Assembly (NCBI GenBank): GCA_016584305.1
Contig: JACEEZ010018239.1
Location: forward strand, 2,501 to 66,500
Direction: 5' to 3'
DNA: 64,000 bases
DNA from: Chionoecetes opilio
Lineage: Eukaryota; Arthropoda; Malacostraca; Decapoda; Majidae
Under the pieces are notes generated by a model. That model ran no database searches and was not told the DNA's origin. It worked only from the letters and a program-made list of their open reading frames with translations. How positions within the stretch are numbered: the first letter of the stretch is position 1; every line of letters starts with the position of its first letter. The translations under genes were made by a program, and so were the position numbers. Shown piece by piece: positions 1 through 10,739 of this stretch.

Positions 1-2862
1 TAATTTAGCATCATCAGCGAAAAAACTCATATAACTGTTTTTTTCCTTCTGCAATCTTTTAATAGACCAAGAAATCACTGGGGGCCAATCTGATCCTTGG
101 GGAACCCCATTCAACTGCACCTTTCGATTCTGTTTTTTTTATTGCTGTTCTCATCTCTCTTTGCTCAAAAAGTCTTCCATCCATTTTCAGCAAACACCCT
201 TAAATCCCCCCTACATGTTCTAGTTTCCAGAGCAGTCTTTTATGAGGTACCTTGTCAAATCCTTCTTTGGGCCCAAAGTAATGAAAATCGACCCACCCCC
301 TCTTTCCTTTTCACTTTTCGTCATCGAGTAAAAGCTTAAAATTCGTTTACATGACTTCCTCCTCTAAACCAAACGGGCCACCGCGAGGATTGTCTTTTCC
401 CAAATATTTAACCTCTTCCTTAAAATTTGTTCACACATTTTTGCCACTCCCTTGTTAATGATACGGCCTGAAATTTTAAGGGTTTCTTCTTTGTTCCCCC
501 CTTTGGAAATTTGGGCACAATATTTGCCTTTTCCAATCAAAAACTTGCTTCCTTGAAAAATCTCAATTCACTATTAATTTCCTGCTATTTGGTTACTGCA
601 CTCTCATTATAAATTTCCGCACTCCATCGGACCGGGGTTTTTCTACATCTTGACTTTCCATTAGCCTTTTTACTTCTTTTACTTACTTTTATGTCTTCCA
701 TTATTTTTTCTTTTGTATTATTTTTTTCGTTTTTTTAAATAATTTCTTTTGAAATACAGTCTGAAAGCACTTATTTCCCTCGGCCCGTTGTGATGCATCT
801 TCAACCTTCCTTCTACCTTCGCTTACTATTCCTTCCTTGTTTTTCATTTTTCCCTTAATATATCATAGAAACATTTTGGTTTATTCTTACATTTTTCTAT
901 TATATTTCCCCTCATAGTACTTTTTTTTCTTCTCTTCGATTCTTACATATTTTTCTAGTTGTTTTTACTTCTCCAAAGGTTCTGCCACTTTTTTCCTCCA
1001 ACTATTCCATGTTTTTTTCTCTTTCTGTCTTGCTAATTACATTTTCCCGTTAAACCTCATTTTTTTTTTTTTCTCTGATAAATATCCCTTGAAAATAACT
1101 TTTATTCCCTTTGGTGTAAAAATTTGGATAAATCTCCCATTTTTTCTGGGTACTCGTTGCTGCAGGAAAAATTATCCAGTCTGCTCTCCCAAGAATGTTC
1201 TTAATCCGTCAAAGTCTCTTTTCCTTTAAATTTTATCTTTTTTCTTTTGGGTTTTTTTCTCCCCTCTTTTTGCTATCATTTTTTCAAATTCATAAATACA
1301 TGGTCGCCCTTTCCAATGGGCACTGATAATTTTCTTTCTAATTTCTTCCATTCTTTCGCAAAAGTAGGTTAGTCTTGATGGGTTTTTTCGCACCTCTGAA
1401 TCTTTTGTTTTTCTTTAATCCACTGAGTCATGATGTTATTTTTACCAAACCAACAAAAATTTCCCCCCATGATTTTTTCCCCTTCAGTATCCCTTCTTCC
1501 AGCAAACTTCTTTTCATTAAAATTCCCCTCAAAAAATTTGTTCTCACTTTTTCCCGATTCTTTAAAAAATTTTTTGTGCCTTATTGTCTCCGTACTCCTC
1601 TCCCCCAGGGAATTTTTCTTAGGGGGAAGTATACGATTTCTAATCTCTTTTTTTCCTTTTTTTTTCACAACTCTACTACCTTCAAAACCTCCCGCCCTTC
1701 CTTCTCCTTTCTCCACATTTTCCCATACCCCCAAACCTTCCTTGTTAAAATCTTACACCCCCTCCCTTTTTTTTTGGGGTTTTTGTTTCTCCCATAATTA
1801 TATTTTACCCCCCCCCCTGGCCATCCTCAGCTTTACTACTTCGTTTCTACTAGACCTAATTGTTGGTTTCTGGGTTTCAGGGAATCGTTTAATTCGTTAA
1901 GTTTACTCTAGCCCTTTATATTTGTATAAAAATATCACCATCCTTTTTATTTTCCTTTTAACGCTTTTCTTACTCTTTCTTTTTTTTACTCTTTCAACTA
2001 AACCACTTCTTCAGTCTTTTCAAACTTCCAAAAGAATTTTCGTTTTCCTCTTCTTTCTCACTTTTGTTTTTTTTTGGCTTCTTTTTAAAATACATTCAAA
2101 AATGGCCTTTCCCCATTTATATTTTTCTTACCATTTTTCTTATTTCTTCTGTCTTTACCAGTTTCCATGCCTTTGCAAAATTCTAGTGCTTATTTTGTGA
2201 CCTAAAAATTAAATTTCAAGGGGGGGCCCTTTCCTCTTTATATTTTCCCAACCTATGTATTTCTTCTTTTCTTCTTTTATCCCATTTTCTTCCCCTCTTT
2301 AAAATTTTTTGACCTTTCGTTTTTCCTCTTCTCTTTGTTTTTCTTGGGGGAGCACTTTTTCCCTTTAAAAACCAAAAAAAGAGACACATTTCTTTTTTTC
2401 CACCGTTTCTCTAACTAAATTTTCCTTTTTTTTTATCACTTTTTACTACTTCTTTGGTCAATTTTTCTTTTCATTTTCTTTATCTTTGTTATTTGGGGTA
2501 ACTCTCTTGGTCTTTTTTTTTTTCATCTTCCATGTTTTCTTCATCTTTCATTTATCTTTTTTTTTCCCTTTCTTTTTACTGCATTAATTTTTTCTGCATT
2601 TTCACTACCTTTTTCGTCGTCTTGTTTCCTCAACCTATTTTTTCAAAATAGTATTTTTTTTCCAGTACAACAGTTTCTTTTTTCCCTCTTCTCTAGCTAT
2701 CCATCATTTCGGAACTACATTTTCTAGCATTGAGATCTTTTTCGGTTCGTTTTTAGCTCTAATAGTCTTTTTCTTTGGTATTGAAGCCATCAAAATTTTT
2801 GATTTTTTTCGGGGGGGTTTTCCCTCTTTTTTTATGTCCAATATTTTCACTTTTTAGGCTAA
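1..2862 (-). pseudogene. CR1-like LINE, decayed antisense copy (RT to ORF1)
   Basis: This is a paralogue of the better LINE at 57,200-61,690 and runs in the same order on the minus strand. The window's first bases are the reverse complement of the RT catalytic motif FADD followed by AKL, matching 57,995-58,006. Going rightwards it passes through RT and endonuclease to a lysine- and glutamate-rich ORF1 region, and extends about 300 bp further 5' (2,560-2,860) than the other copy. Every reading frame is broken. Compared with its paralogue it has many single bases changed to the neighbouring base (for example TTAGGTCC became TTGGGCCC), so part of the decay may be consensus error. It lacks the hAT and CCTCCGCC inserts of the other copy and therefore acts as an empty-site reference. 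The 3' part lies outside the window. Confidence 0.8.
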
Positions 2863-3498
2863 TATGTGGAGACGGACTATCAAACGCATGCTCTCACCTG
2901 TAAGTCGGGGGTTTTGTCGGTGTATGAGTGAGAGAAAGGAGGCAGCGTGTGAGGGTAGCGTCAGGCGACCCTTGAATGCGGGGGGGGGGGTGTGGGGCGG
3001 GAGCGAGCCAGGAGAGACAGAGTGGGTCCGCGCCTGGTTTGGGACAAAGAGGGGGGGGGAAAAGGGGTCTGGGACGTGGTAAAAACTCGCCCCCCCCCTT
3101 TTCCCTAAAATTTTCGCGTGTGGTGTGGTGGTGGTGGAGGGGAACTGTGGTGGGTGGTATTTGGTGGTTTTGTGGGGGGGGTTGTGGTGGCGTGGGGGAA
3201 TTTGGGGTTTTTTTAACCCTCCCCTTGCGACAATCTTAAAGCGATTGAGGGGATATAGTGACCTCTTTGTAGATGTATGACTGTGGCTTTGTCAGTAAAC
3301 CGAAATTTCAGTTTTCCCTTTCGCCTGTTATTGTGTTGATTGACTCGTGTATACCCTTTTCCCTCGCCTGTTCACCCGAACTGAGGGGGGCTGCAAAATA
3401 AGTCTAGCAGCATAGGTATTGTAACAACGTCCTTGCACAGCCCCACCTGAGACATACATGCAGTGTGTGGCGAGGTCCAAAAAAAAGGAACAACAACA
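2863..3498. other. G/GT-rich unassigned stretch
   Basis: No coding similarity is recognised. 2,980-3,210 contains many runs of four or more G and GGTGGTGG-type sequence, giving quadruplex-forming potential on the plus strand. Open frames here are composition-driven (Gly/Trp-rich) and not credible genes. Confidence 0.4.
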
Positions 3499-3602
3499 AA
3501 ATATATATATTAAATATTTATATATTTATATTATATATATTTTTATATTTATATATAATAATATATAAATTTTATATATATAAATTTTTATATTATTATA
3601 TA
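3499..3602. repeat. (TA)n-rich microsatellite
   Basis: Nearly pure A/T of TATATA and TTTATAT type. It flanks the first satellite-bearing TIR element, a context repeated at the other copies. Confidence 0.85.
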
Positions 3603-3609
3603 CAAACAC

Positions 3610-3696
3610 ACAAAACCTCGTTTCCCACTAATAAGGGGGGGCCTGGTCCCGGGGAAACCCCAAAGTCCGGGAATCGCAAACAGTCCAGGAATTACC

Positions 3697-3727
<31 letters not shown>

Positions 3728-4165
3728 CCATGCCATTACCCCCCCCCCGGACTTTATCCTACCTTTTATTTACATCCCGGGAACCGCCAATATCAACTTC
3801 CCCCCCTCGGGTTTTACGTCCGCTGAATTTCTGACCTGGCGGGAGGCAGCAAAAGTGTTCAATAGTCTCAAGGACGTTCCTGCACCGGGGGCAGGGGGGT
3901 CAGGGGATAAGGAGGCTGTGCGGTAAAACTTTATTGTCGTGTGCCAAAATGTAAAAAAATACGACCGCTGAATGCTGCCACTTGGCGGGAGGTGGGGACA
4001 GACCGGGGGGTGCGGGACCTGGGGACCGCCGACAACTTTGAAATTTTAAAACGGGATCAGGCATTTCAACGAAAAAAAAAAAAAAAAAAAAAAAAAATTT
4101 TTGGGACTGGGACAATCCCCGGACCTCGGATTTTTTCGGCAAACCCGATATCCGGAAATTGAGGT
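3610..4165 (-). mobile_element. Satellite-bearing TIR element, copy S1 (minus orientation)
   Basis: The left boundary shows CCTCGTTTCCCACTAATA, which is the reverse complement of the end seen at 6,110-6,170. It is followed by a poly(A) tract, a CCGGACTTTATCC header, about one and a half satellite monomers (3,815-4,000), a second poly(A) tract, and the opposite end around 4,100-4,160 (CCGATATCCGG). It sits between (TA)n tracts, as a TA-targeting element would. No transposase is seen, so it is non-autonomous. The ends resemble those of the CTCGATATAACGGACTAAAG Tigger-type MITE at 23,693 in layout. Confidence 0.6.
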
Positions 4166-4292
4166 TTTTATATATATAAATTTTTTAATTTATATTATAT
4201 ATATAATATATATAATTATATATTATATATATTTATATAAATATTATATATATATATATTTTTTAATATTTTTTTTATAATATATATACACA

Positions 4293-5026
4293 AAAACCCT
4301 TGTTTTCCCACTAAAGGGGGGGAGCACGGCCCGGGAACCGCAAAAGCCCGGGGAAATCGCACAGTCCGGAATTTCCTCTAAACAAAAAAATAAAAGTCCG
4401 ATCCCATTCCCCACCCCCGGATTTATCCTACTTGTATTTATGCCCGGCAACCGCCTAAAACTCCCCCACGCGGACTTTTACGTCCGCGAGCATGTGCCAC
4501 CCGGGCGGGAACACAGAAATGTTCAATAGTCTAAAGAGACTTTCCTGCCCCGGGGGGGCGTGCGGTCGGGGGGGCCCCGGAGGCTGTACAGGTAAAACCG
4601 TGAGGTCGTGTCCCAATGTAAACATACGACCGCTGGGCATGCTCCCCCTGGCGGGAGGCGCAAAAAAGTGTTCAATTTTCTAAAGAGACTTTTCCTGCAC
4701 CGGGGGCGTGGGGGTCAGGGACTAACGGAGCTGTGGGTGAACCGTGATGTCTTGCCCAAAATGAAACATAAAAAAGCGGAGGTTGCGCCCCCTGGCGGGA
4801 GGCGCAGAAAGGTTCTTAGTCTCAGAGATGTTCCTGCCCGGGGGCATGGGAGTCGGGGGGACTGCCGGAGGCTGTGCGGTGAACCGTGTGTCTGTGCCAA
4901 ATGAAACAATAACCCCGCTGAGCATTCCCACCTGGCGGGGGGCGGGACACTAAAGGGGATACAGGAGACCTCGGACCCCCCGGAAAACTTTGTCAATTTA
5001 CGCCCAGCCCCAGGCTTTTAAAACGG

Positions 5027-5067
<41 letters not shown>

Positions 5068-5180
5068 TTTTGGACTCTGAATTTTCCCCGGCCCTGGATT
5101 TTGTGGGGAAAATCCGATACCGGGAAATGGGGCCCGTTTTTCCCGGGGAAAAATCGGGGGGTTTTTTTTTTTAAATAATG
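4293..5180 (-). mobile_element. Satellite-bearing TIR element, copy S2 (minus orientation)
   Basis: It has the same architecture as S1 and follows it directly after a (TA)n tract. End: TTGTTTTCCCACTAAAGG, then a CCGGATTTATCC header, about 3.5 monomers (4,470-4,965), GTCAATTT followed by poly(A) at 5,023-5,065, and the distal end around 5,090-5,150. Tandem S1/S2 and inverted S3 make a cluster of three copies in 2.6 kb. Confidence 0.6.
4470..4965 (-). repeat. ~143-bp satellite array (in S2)
   Basis: Anchor CGACCGCTG or its variants occur near 4,482, 4,628, 4,772 and 4,913, giving spacings of 141-146 bp. Each unit reads, reverse-complemented, GGCACACGACACTCACGG, then CTCCGTTAGTCCCCTGACCC, GGTGCAGGAA, GAGACTATTGAACACTTTCT and finally CGCCAGGTGGCAGCATGC. 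The first ~100 bp of the unit match the LINE RNase H-region fragments at 46,080-46,190 and 52,135-52,250. Confidence 0.75.
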
Positions 5181-5284
5181 TTTGTTTTTATGGGTAAAAT
5201 CCAATAAATGGATTTCCCCGGGAAATGGGGGCCCGGGGAAAAATCATTATGGGAAATATCTAAACCCCAAATCCCCGTTTTTCA

Positions 5285-6025
5285 ACATAAACCTGATTTC
5301 CCGGACCTCCTTTTTCCCGGATATGGATTCCCGGACAAAACCTAGGTCCGGGATATGCATCCCGTAAATTTTTTTTTTTTTTTTAAACGTTAAATGCCGA
5401 CCTGTTCGAAAATTGACAAATTGTCCGGGGGCCCGGGCGCCCCTTTTCACCCCGGTCTGTCCGGGCCTCCCGCCGGTGGCAGCATCTCAGCGGTCGTATT
5501 GTTTACATTTGGGCACACACCTCACTGTTCCCCTGCACAGCCCCCTCGCCCCCCTGACTCCCACTGCCCCGGGTGCGGGAACATCTCTGAGCTATTTAAC
5601 CTTTCTGCGCCTCCCCCAGGGGGCAGCATCCCACGGTCTTTGTTTACTTTGGACCCGCGACACTCCAGTTTCACCGCACCGCCTCCGTTAGTCCCTGCAA
5701 CCCCCTCCCCTGGGGCAGGAAAATCTCGAGACTATTGAAAAACTTTCTTCTGCCCCGCCAGGTGGAGCATGCTCAGCGGTCGTATTTTTTTACATTTAGG
5801 CCTGACACCCCACGGTTCACCTGCATGCCTCCGTTATCCCCTGACCCCCACGCCCCCGGGGCAGGAACGCCCCTTGGGGACTATTTAACACATTCTGCTG
5901 CCCCCCCGCCAGGTGGGCAGCTCAAGGGACGTAAAATTTCGCGGCGGGGGGAGTTTTATATTGGGGGTTGCCGGATAGTAAAACTAATAGATAAAAAGTC
6001 CGGGGGTGGGGAAAAGGCATCGGTC

Positions 6026-6057
<32 letters not shown>

Positions 6058-6170
6058 GTTTGTTGTTTTTTTAAGAGGAAAATTTCCCGGGAAACCATTG
6101 CGTTTCCCCGGACTTTTGCGGTTCCCGGACCAGTGCTCCCCCCCTATTAGTCGGGAAAACGAGGTTGTTG
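5285..6170 (+). mobile_element. Satellite-bearing TIR element, copy S3 (plus orientation)
   Basis: The left end includes CCGGATATGG and AGGTCCGGGATATGCATC. The array spans 5,440-5,930. The right end has AAGTCCGGGGGTGGGG, poly(T) at 6,026-6,050, CCCGGGAAACC and CCCTATTAGTCGGG followed by AAAACGAGG, then (TA)n. The outermost bases of the two ends are inverted relatives (ACCTC[A/G]TTTTCCCG). No protein-coding region is present apart from the LINE-derived satellite. Confidence 0.6.
5440..5930 (+). repeat. ~143-bp satellite array (in S3)
   Basis: Anchor CGGTCGT/CGGTCTT occurs at 5,491, 5,634 and 5,777, exactly 143 bp apart, with a degenerate fourth near 5,927. Units contain the LINE-derived coding-like stretch followed by a ~45-bp linker (CGCCAGGTGGCAGCATGC, then CGGTCGTATTGTTTACATTT) with no counterpart in the LINE fragments. 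Confidence 0.8.
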
Positions 6171-6228
6171 TGTATATATATACATATTTTATATATATAA
6201 ATATATAATATATATATATAGAGATAGA

Positions 6229-6275
<47 letters not shown>

Positions 6276-6370
6276 TATTTACATATATATATACATATTT
6301 TTTATATATAATATAAAATATATATATATATAAAATATATAAAATAATATTATATTATATATATTTATAT

Positions 6371-6415
<45 letters not shown>

Positions 6416-6465
6416 TATTTTATATATTTTATATATATATATATTTTTATTATATTTATATAAAA
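6171..6465. repeat. (TA)n and (GATA)n microsatellite block
   Basis: (TA)n flanks a perfect (ATAG)n run at about 6,226-6,275. The block separates S3 from the next TIR element. Confidence 0.9.
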
Positions 6466-8285
6466 CCGTTTTTTGCCGGTGCATAAGACACACCTCCGCA
6501 TAACGCACCCTATTTTACAAGGAGGTTTTGAGAGAAAAAAATATATTAGGGTTTTGAAGGAATTTTTTTTTTGTAAATTTAGCAAATGTTATTAAAAAAA
6601 AAGGATTTGTAGGGGAAAGCAAATGATTATGAGCATGTACCTAAATACAATGTTCACTGTGCAGTGAATGTGAATGAAAAATATACTAGTTAAAATTTAA
6701 AGGGGAAAGACAGGGTAACCAAAAAACGGTCATTTAAAACATAATATATTGCAGGATGCCCCACGAATTGATATTCTAATATTTATCTACCTATGACATA
6801 TAGCTTAGATTTAATGTTGTAGGTATGCCTTGGTTTCTTTTCTGCTATGTGTTTAGACTTTGTGGAAAATTTGCAGTATAGATATTGGTATTATTTTGGT
6901 AGTGGGCTTTCAAAAGTCCTAGGACTCTTACCTAACATTCATGGTTAGCTTCTTCATTCTGAGTATTTGAGCCCCATTTCCCATGGTGGGAATTTAATAA
7001 TAATGGCAATTACACATAATACCGAAAATCTACCGTTATTCAGCCAGAAAGTTAAGTTAGGTTAATCAGATTAGGTTAGAGTTAGGTTAGGTTAGAGGTG
7101 GGGTTTGGTTTAGTAACAAATGATTAGAGAAAAAACGAAAATTACCCATTTAATAGGGGAGTGTGAAGCGTAGCAATGTTTGCGGGGCGGACCTGGAGGG
7201 GCAGGTTGCCCCCCCCACACACACACATACATGTAAACAAACATTGATTTCCGACAAAAACGAGAGCCAGATTAATTCAAAACACATCAAAACTATTCAG
7301 GAGGACTCAGTTTCGGCCTCGAAATGGTGGTTGCCCAATAACAAAATTCACGAAGATATTTAGGTAACGTAAGGTAACTTTCTCCTTGTTATTGTTGTAT
7401 TGTTGAAGGCAGTTGTCGGGATAAACAAATTTGCCACTGGTTTACACCTATGAATCTATTACAGTCGCGAGGGTTGATTAGTCTTCTCAGGAAGGTACAG
7501 GTGAGGCTGGTTCACACTCTGGAAATCACGGCAGAGTTCCGTCAGCCGTGCTTGTATTCACACTATTGTCACGGTTCCGTCATTTTTCGGCAGTTACTGC
7601 TCACCCTCTAAGCAGACATGGTGCTCAGAGGCTATGGTTGAAGAAATTTGCTTTAATAGCACCATCTTGTTGATGAAGAAGAGGAGTTGAACCTTGTTTA
7701 AACTATTCCATTTATCAACATACTCAGTCCAGCGAAATTCCATACCATTTTCTGCCCCCTTCTTCATCTCCTTCCACTGTTGTGTCAATTGTGTGGCACG
7801 AGTCGAATGCGGGTTAATTGAGGCGACATCTAAATGCGGGATGTTTGTCTTTTCCATGGGTGCGGGAGGAGTTGAGCGGTAATGACCCTGGTGGGTGCGC
7901 GGAGGGCGTCGCCGAGGAAGTAGTCCCAGGTGAAGCAGCAGACCTGAGATATCAGGTTACAATGAGGAGCCAGCAGAGGGGGGTAAATGAGTGTTACATG
8001 TGACAGCCATCTTGGCAGCAACAATCGCTATCTTGTTGCCCCAGCTCTTATTTTCTCTTAAACTCCAACTTTTTTAGTACATTATTTAATTACTGTTGAT
8101 AAACCCGCTACAATTTTGCTCAAGTGAACTACGCTCACACAGATCAACTCCATACCCTTTAGTAATACACCACCGCGTTCTTGCTTCTCTGCCTGACCTC
8201 TCATTCGCTAATATGCCGCATTAGATGCAGGGTGAATTTTGCATTCCTTTTTAAAGGAAAAACTGCGTTTATCCGGCAAATACGG
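6466..8285 (-). mobile_element. Large TIR element, copy 1 (reverse, shorter form)
   Basis: The ends are CCGTTTTTTGCCGGTGCATA on the left and its inverted match CCGGCAAATACGG on the right, each bordered by TA or (TA)n. The interior matches the 54,571-57,168 copy in reverse, but it is only 1.8 kb because an ~820-bp block present in copies 2-4 is absent. It includes a TTAGG-type tract at 7,055-7,105. No transposase is recognised. Superfamily is unassigned; TA flanks and the TIR layout suggest a Tc1/mariner-pogo-like non-autonomous element. Confidence 0.7.
7594..8024 (-). pseudogene. LINE RNase H/C-terminal fragment inside TIR element
   Basis: On the minus strand this encodes a decayed relative of the RNase H-region LINE fragment at 51,955-52,345. 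GDALRAP, PHPWKRQTSRI and DVAS align with the SDAL, PQPWIRKKSRI and DVALARLRLGHT segments there. The same stretch ends in sequence resembling the LINE 3' region (CCTGTACCTTCCTGA near 7,500). The element has therefore carried or been hit by the 3' part of an RNase H-bearing LINE. Multiple stops occur and it is not functional. Confidence 0.5.
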
Positions 8286-8437
8286 TAATAATATATATTT
8301 ATATATATTATGATATATATATATATAATATATATATATAATATTATTATATATATATATATATTATATATATTATAATATATATATATTATATATATAT
8401 AAAATATATTTTATATTATATTATATATTAATATATT
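8286..8437. repeat. (TA)n microsatellite
   Basis: Almost pure AT between two TA-targeting elements. Confidence 0.9.
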
Positions 8438-9875
8438 CAGTAAAACCCTTGATATAACGGACCTCGATGAAAACGGACTTCGGATGTAACGGACTCCTTT
8501 TTGCGTGCCAATTTTGCGGCAAATGCATAATCAGACCGCTTATCACCGCGCGAATTGTCAACTCAACATAATTGTATTATTTTCTCCTTTTTACTTTGGA
8601 ATGTTTGGGTTTTAAGGAGTTTTGATGTATCACATATTAAGATATATAAGGAAGGCGCCTGTGTTGCTAGTGATGTAGTGGTAGAAGGTGTGTATTGTTT
8701 AAAATAGTGACTATTAGTGTTATGGCGTGGCCGCTGCTACGTCTCCTGTCACCTCAATACCCTAAATCACCCTTATCTAAGGTGACACGCAGTGCTACAC
8801 TGACCTAAATAGTGACACGTGTATAGAACTGCACTTCACAAACCATATAATTAACAGGGTCCCGAAGATACGAGCAGTTAGGTCCACCTGGCATAAATCG
8901 TAAAGCGAAATCTCGTATAACAAACACATAACTAATGGTAAAATATAGGTTTGGGTTTCCCGGACCCCATAAAAAATAAAAAATAAAAAAATAAACGTTT
9001 TTTCAAGCAAATAACTATAGCAAACCCCAAAAAGCGTCTATATTACCCACCTTACTAACCTATTCTGTAGAAAAAGCATTTTTTTTAAAGAGAAAATGCA
9101 CACAAATAACATAACTGCATTAATTAAACATAAACATGCATACAAGCAAAAAAGACTGTAATGTAGGGGAACGCCGCGTGATACAAGAGAAGGGAGTGAG
9201 CGGTTCCCCGAGGTTGGGGCGCACACCTGCTAATTACCCCTAAGGGTCAGGCTGCGCCATATGCTTAATTACCTGACAGGCCCGGGCCTGCTAGGGGTGA
9301 CCTCACTGGGTAAACCCAAAAGTCCCCTTTGTCCAGCCCAGGAGTGGTAGGGTGCACATTTTGAACTTGATAATTTTACTCACCCCAGTTTGAATGTCGT
9401 ATCATTGGATTTTCGATCTCGTATATTGAAATAGACCCTAATTTACACATCCGTATCATCGGATTCTCGTATACCGAATGCTCGTATAACGGACCTCCCT
9501 GAAATAATAATGAGCATTAGTCATGTATTAGTCAATACCTTTTGAAGCCACGGCTGAATCTGTTTGTTTACCTTTTTAGACCCTTGAGCTTGACTAGACA
9601 GACGGATACTACAGGGTCTGGTTGTGTTTTGAGATTATTTCTCTTTTATTTCACGTGTAGGAGCGGACCAAATTTAGCATGTAGGGGCTAGTCACTGTTT
9701 ACCTCCCAACATAGCTACAGTCTGGTTGTGTTTGTGATTATTTCAAATTTATTTCACAATTTTTCCTTTTTTTTCATAGATTTTTCCACCCTTGGGAAAA
9801 TCCCCTCACCATAACGGAAATCGCTTTAACGGACCACTCCTCCCCCCCTTTAGTCAGTTATATCGAGGTTGACTG
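8438..9875 (-). mobile_element. Tigger-type MITE (CTCGATATAACGGAC family), reverse copy
   Basis: It begins CAGTAAAACCCTTGATATAA and ends TATCGAGGTTGACTG, matching the reverse complement of the MITE at 23,693-24,487. The interior shares the GTGACACGTGTATAGAACTG and AGGTGACAGGAGACGTAG type blocks. It is longer than that copy because another MITE is inserted at 8,855-9,501. The CAGT-ACT ends and TA-rich flanks are typical of pogo/Tigger elements. No transposase is present. Confidence 0.75.
8855..9501 (-). mobile_element. CAGGGAGGTCC-family MITE nested in Tigger-type MITE
   Basis: It begins CAGGGTCCCGAAGATACGAG and ends ACGGACCTCCCTG. It is a relative of the elements at 20,927-21,526, 21,611-22,819 and 47,079-47,660. 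It sits in the ATATAATAATG tract of the host MITE, whose uninterrupted form is at 24,040-24,075, so it is younger than the host insertion. Confidence 0.8.
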
Positions 9876-9963
9876 TGTATATATATATATACACACCGTA
9901 TTTGCCGGCGCATATGACGCAGTTTTTTTCATAAGACCGTATATATATATATATTATATATAT

Positions 9964-10049
<86 letters not shown>

Positions 10050-10083
10050 ATAGATATATATAATATATATATATATATATATA
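9876..10083. repeat. (TA)n tract with fragment of a TACCGTATTTGCC end
   Basis: (TA)n interrupted at 9,896-9,942 by ACCGTATTTGCCGGCGCATA and GACGCAG, an isolated terminus of the large TIR family. Confidence 0.75.
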
Positions 10084-10738
10084 CCCAATTTGCCACGCAT
10101 AAGACGCAGTTTTTTTCCATGAAAGGGAATGCAAAATTCACCCTGCGTCTAATGCGGCCCTATTACTAATAAGGTCGGGCAGAGAATGCAGAAAGGCCGG
10201 TGGTGTATTTCTAAGGGGGGCTCGATGTCTATGTTGAACAGACCACTGAACCAAATTGTAACTGTGTTTTCTAATATATCAACATAATGCATAAAACCAA
10301 GAAAAAGTTGGAGTTTAAGAGAAAACCAGAGGTTGGAGCAACAAGTTGGTGGTTTCTCCTGCCAAGATGGCCGTCATATGTAAACATCACCCCCCTCCCA
10401 CAGTCCCGTGCCGCTCTCCACTGTAAATTGATGAAAGACAGGGTAGGGGCTTTATCCACCCCGATCCCTCAATCCTCACCCCTGTATCTCTATGGATAAG
10501 GAAATGTAAACGGAAGAGTGCTAGTAAAAGGCTGCAACGGTCCTGTAGACGGGACAGAAGCCTTCCACACATCACCCAACCAAAACCCATCACGGCGCCC
10601 AAAATTCATCCGCTTCAACCGAATCACACCATACTATGCCTGACTTGACTCCCGAGAAAAACTAATCACCTCGTGACGTGGATTCACAGTTAACCATGGC
10701 GATATCTTGATCCGACATCGGTGACCTTCACAATAAGA
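10084..10738 (+). mobile_element. Large TIR element, partial copy
   Basis: CCCAATTTGCCACGCATAAG opens the copy. ACCCTGCGTCTAATGCGGCC and later blocks match 54,571 onwards. It skips much of the interior (it jumps to the GTACCTCTACGGATAAGG-type block near 10,480) and ends near the S4 element without its own right terminus. Confidence 0.65.
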
Positions 10739-10739
10739 A

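Noticed and set aside
2864..3239. Gly/Arg/Trp-rich plus-strand frames
   Set aside because: Composition-driven in G-rich DNA, with no start context or family features.
4990..5204. Poly-Lys or poly-Phe frames at homopolymers (also 12,287-12,540, 44,933-45,472)
   Set aside because: Produced by poly(A)/poly(T) of elements and SINE tails; not genes.
3815..5930. CRISPR array, because of regular repeats
   Set aside because: Monomers are contiguous ~143-bp satellite units without unique spacers, and the genome is eukaryotic.
6355..6585. Open frames rich in Tyr-Ile repeats (also 3,465-3,700, 9,850-10,141)
   Set aside because: They are translations of (TA)n microsatellites and have no protein features.
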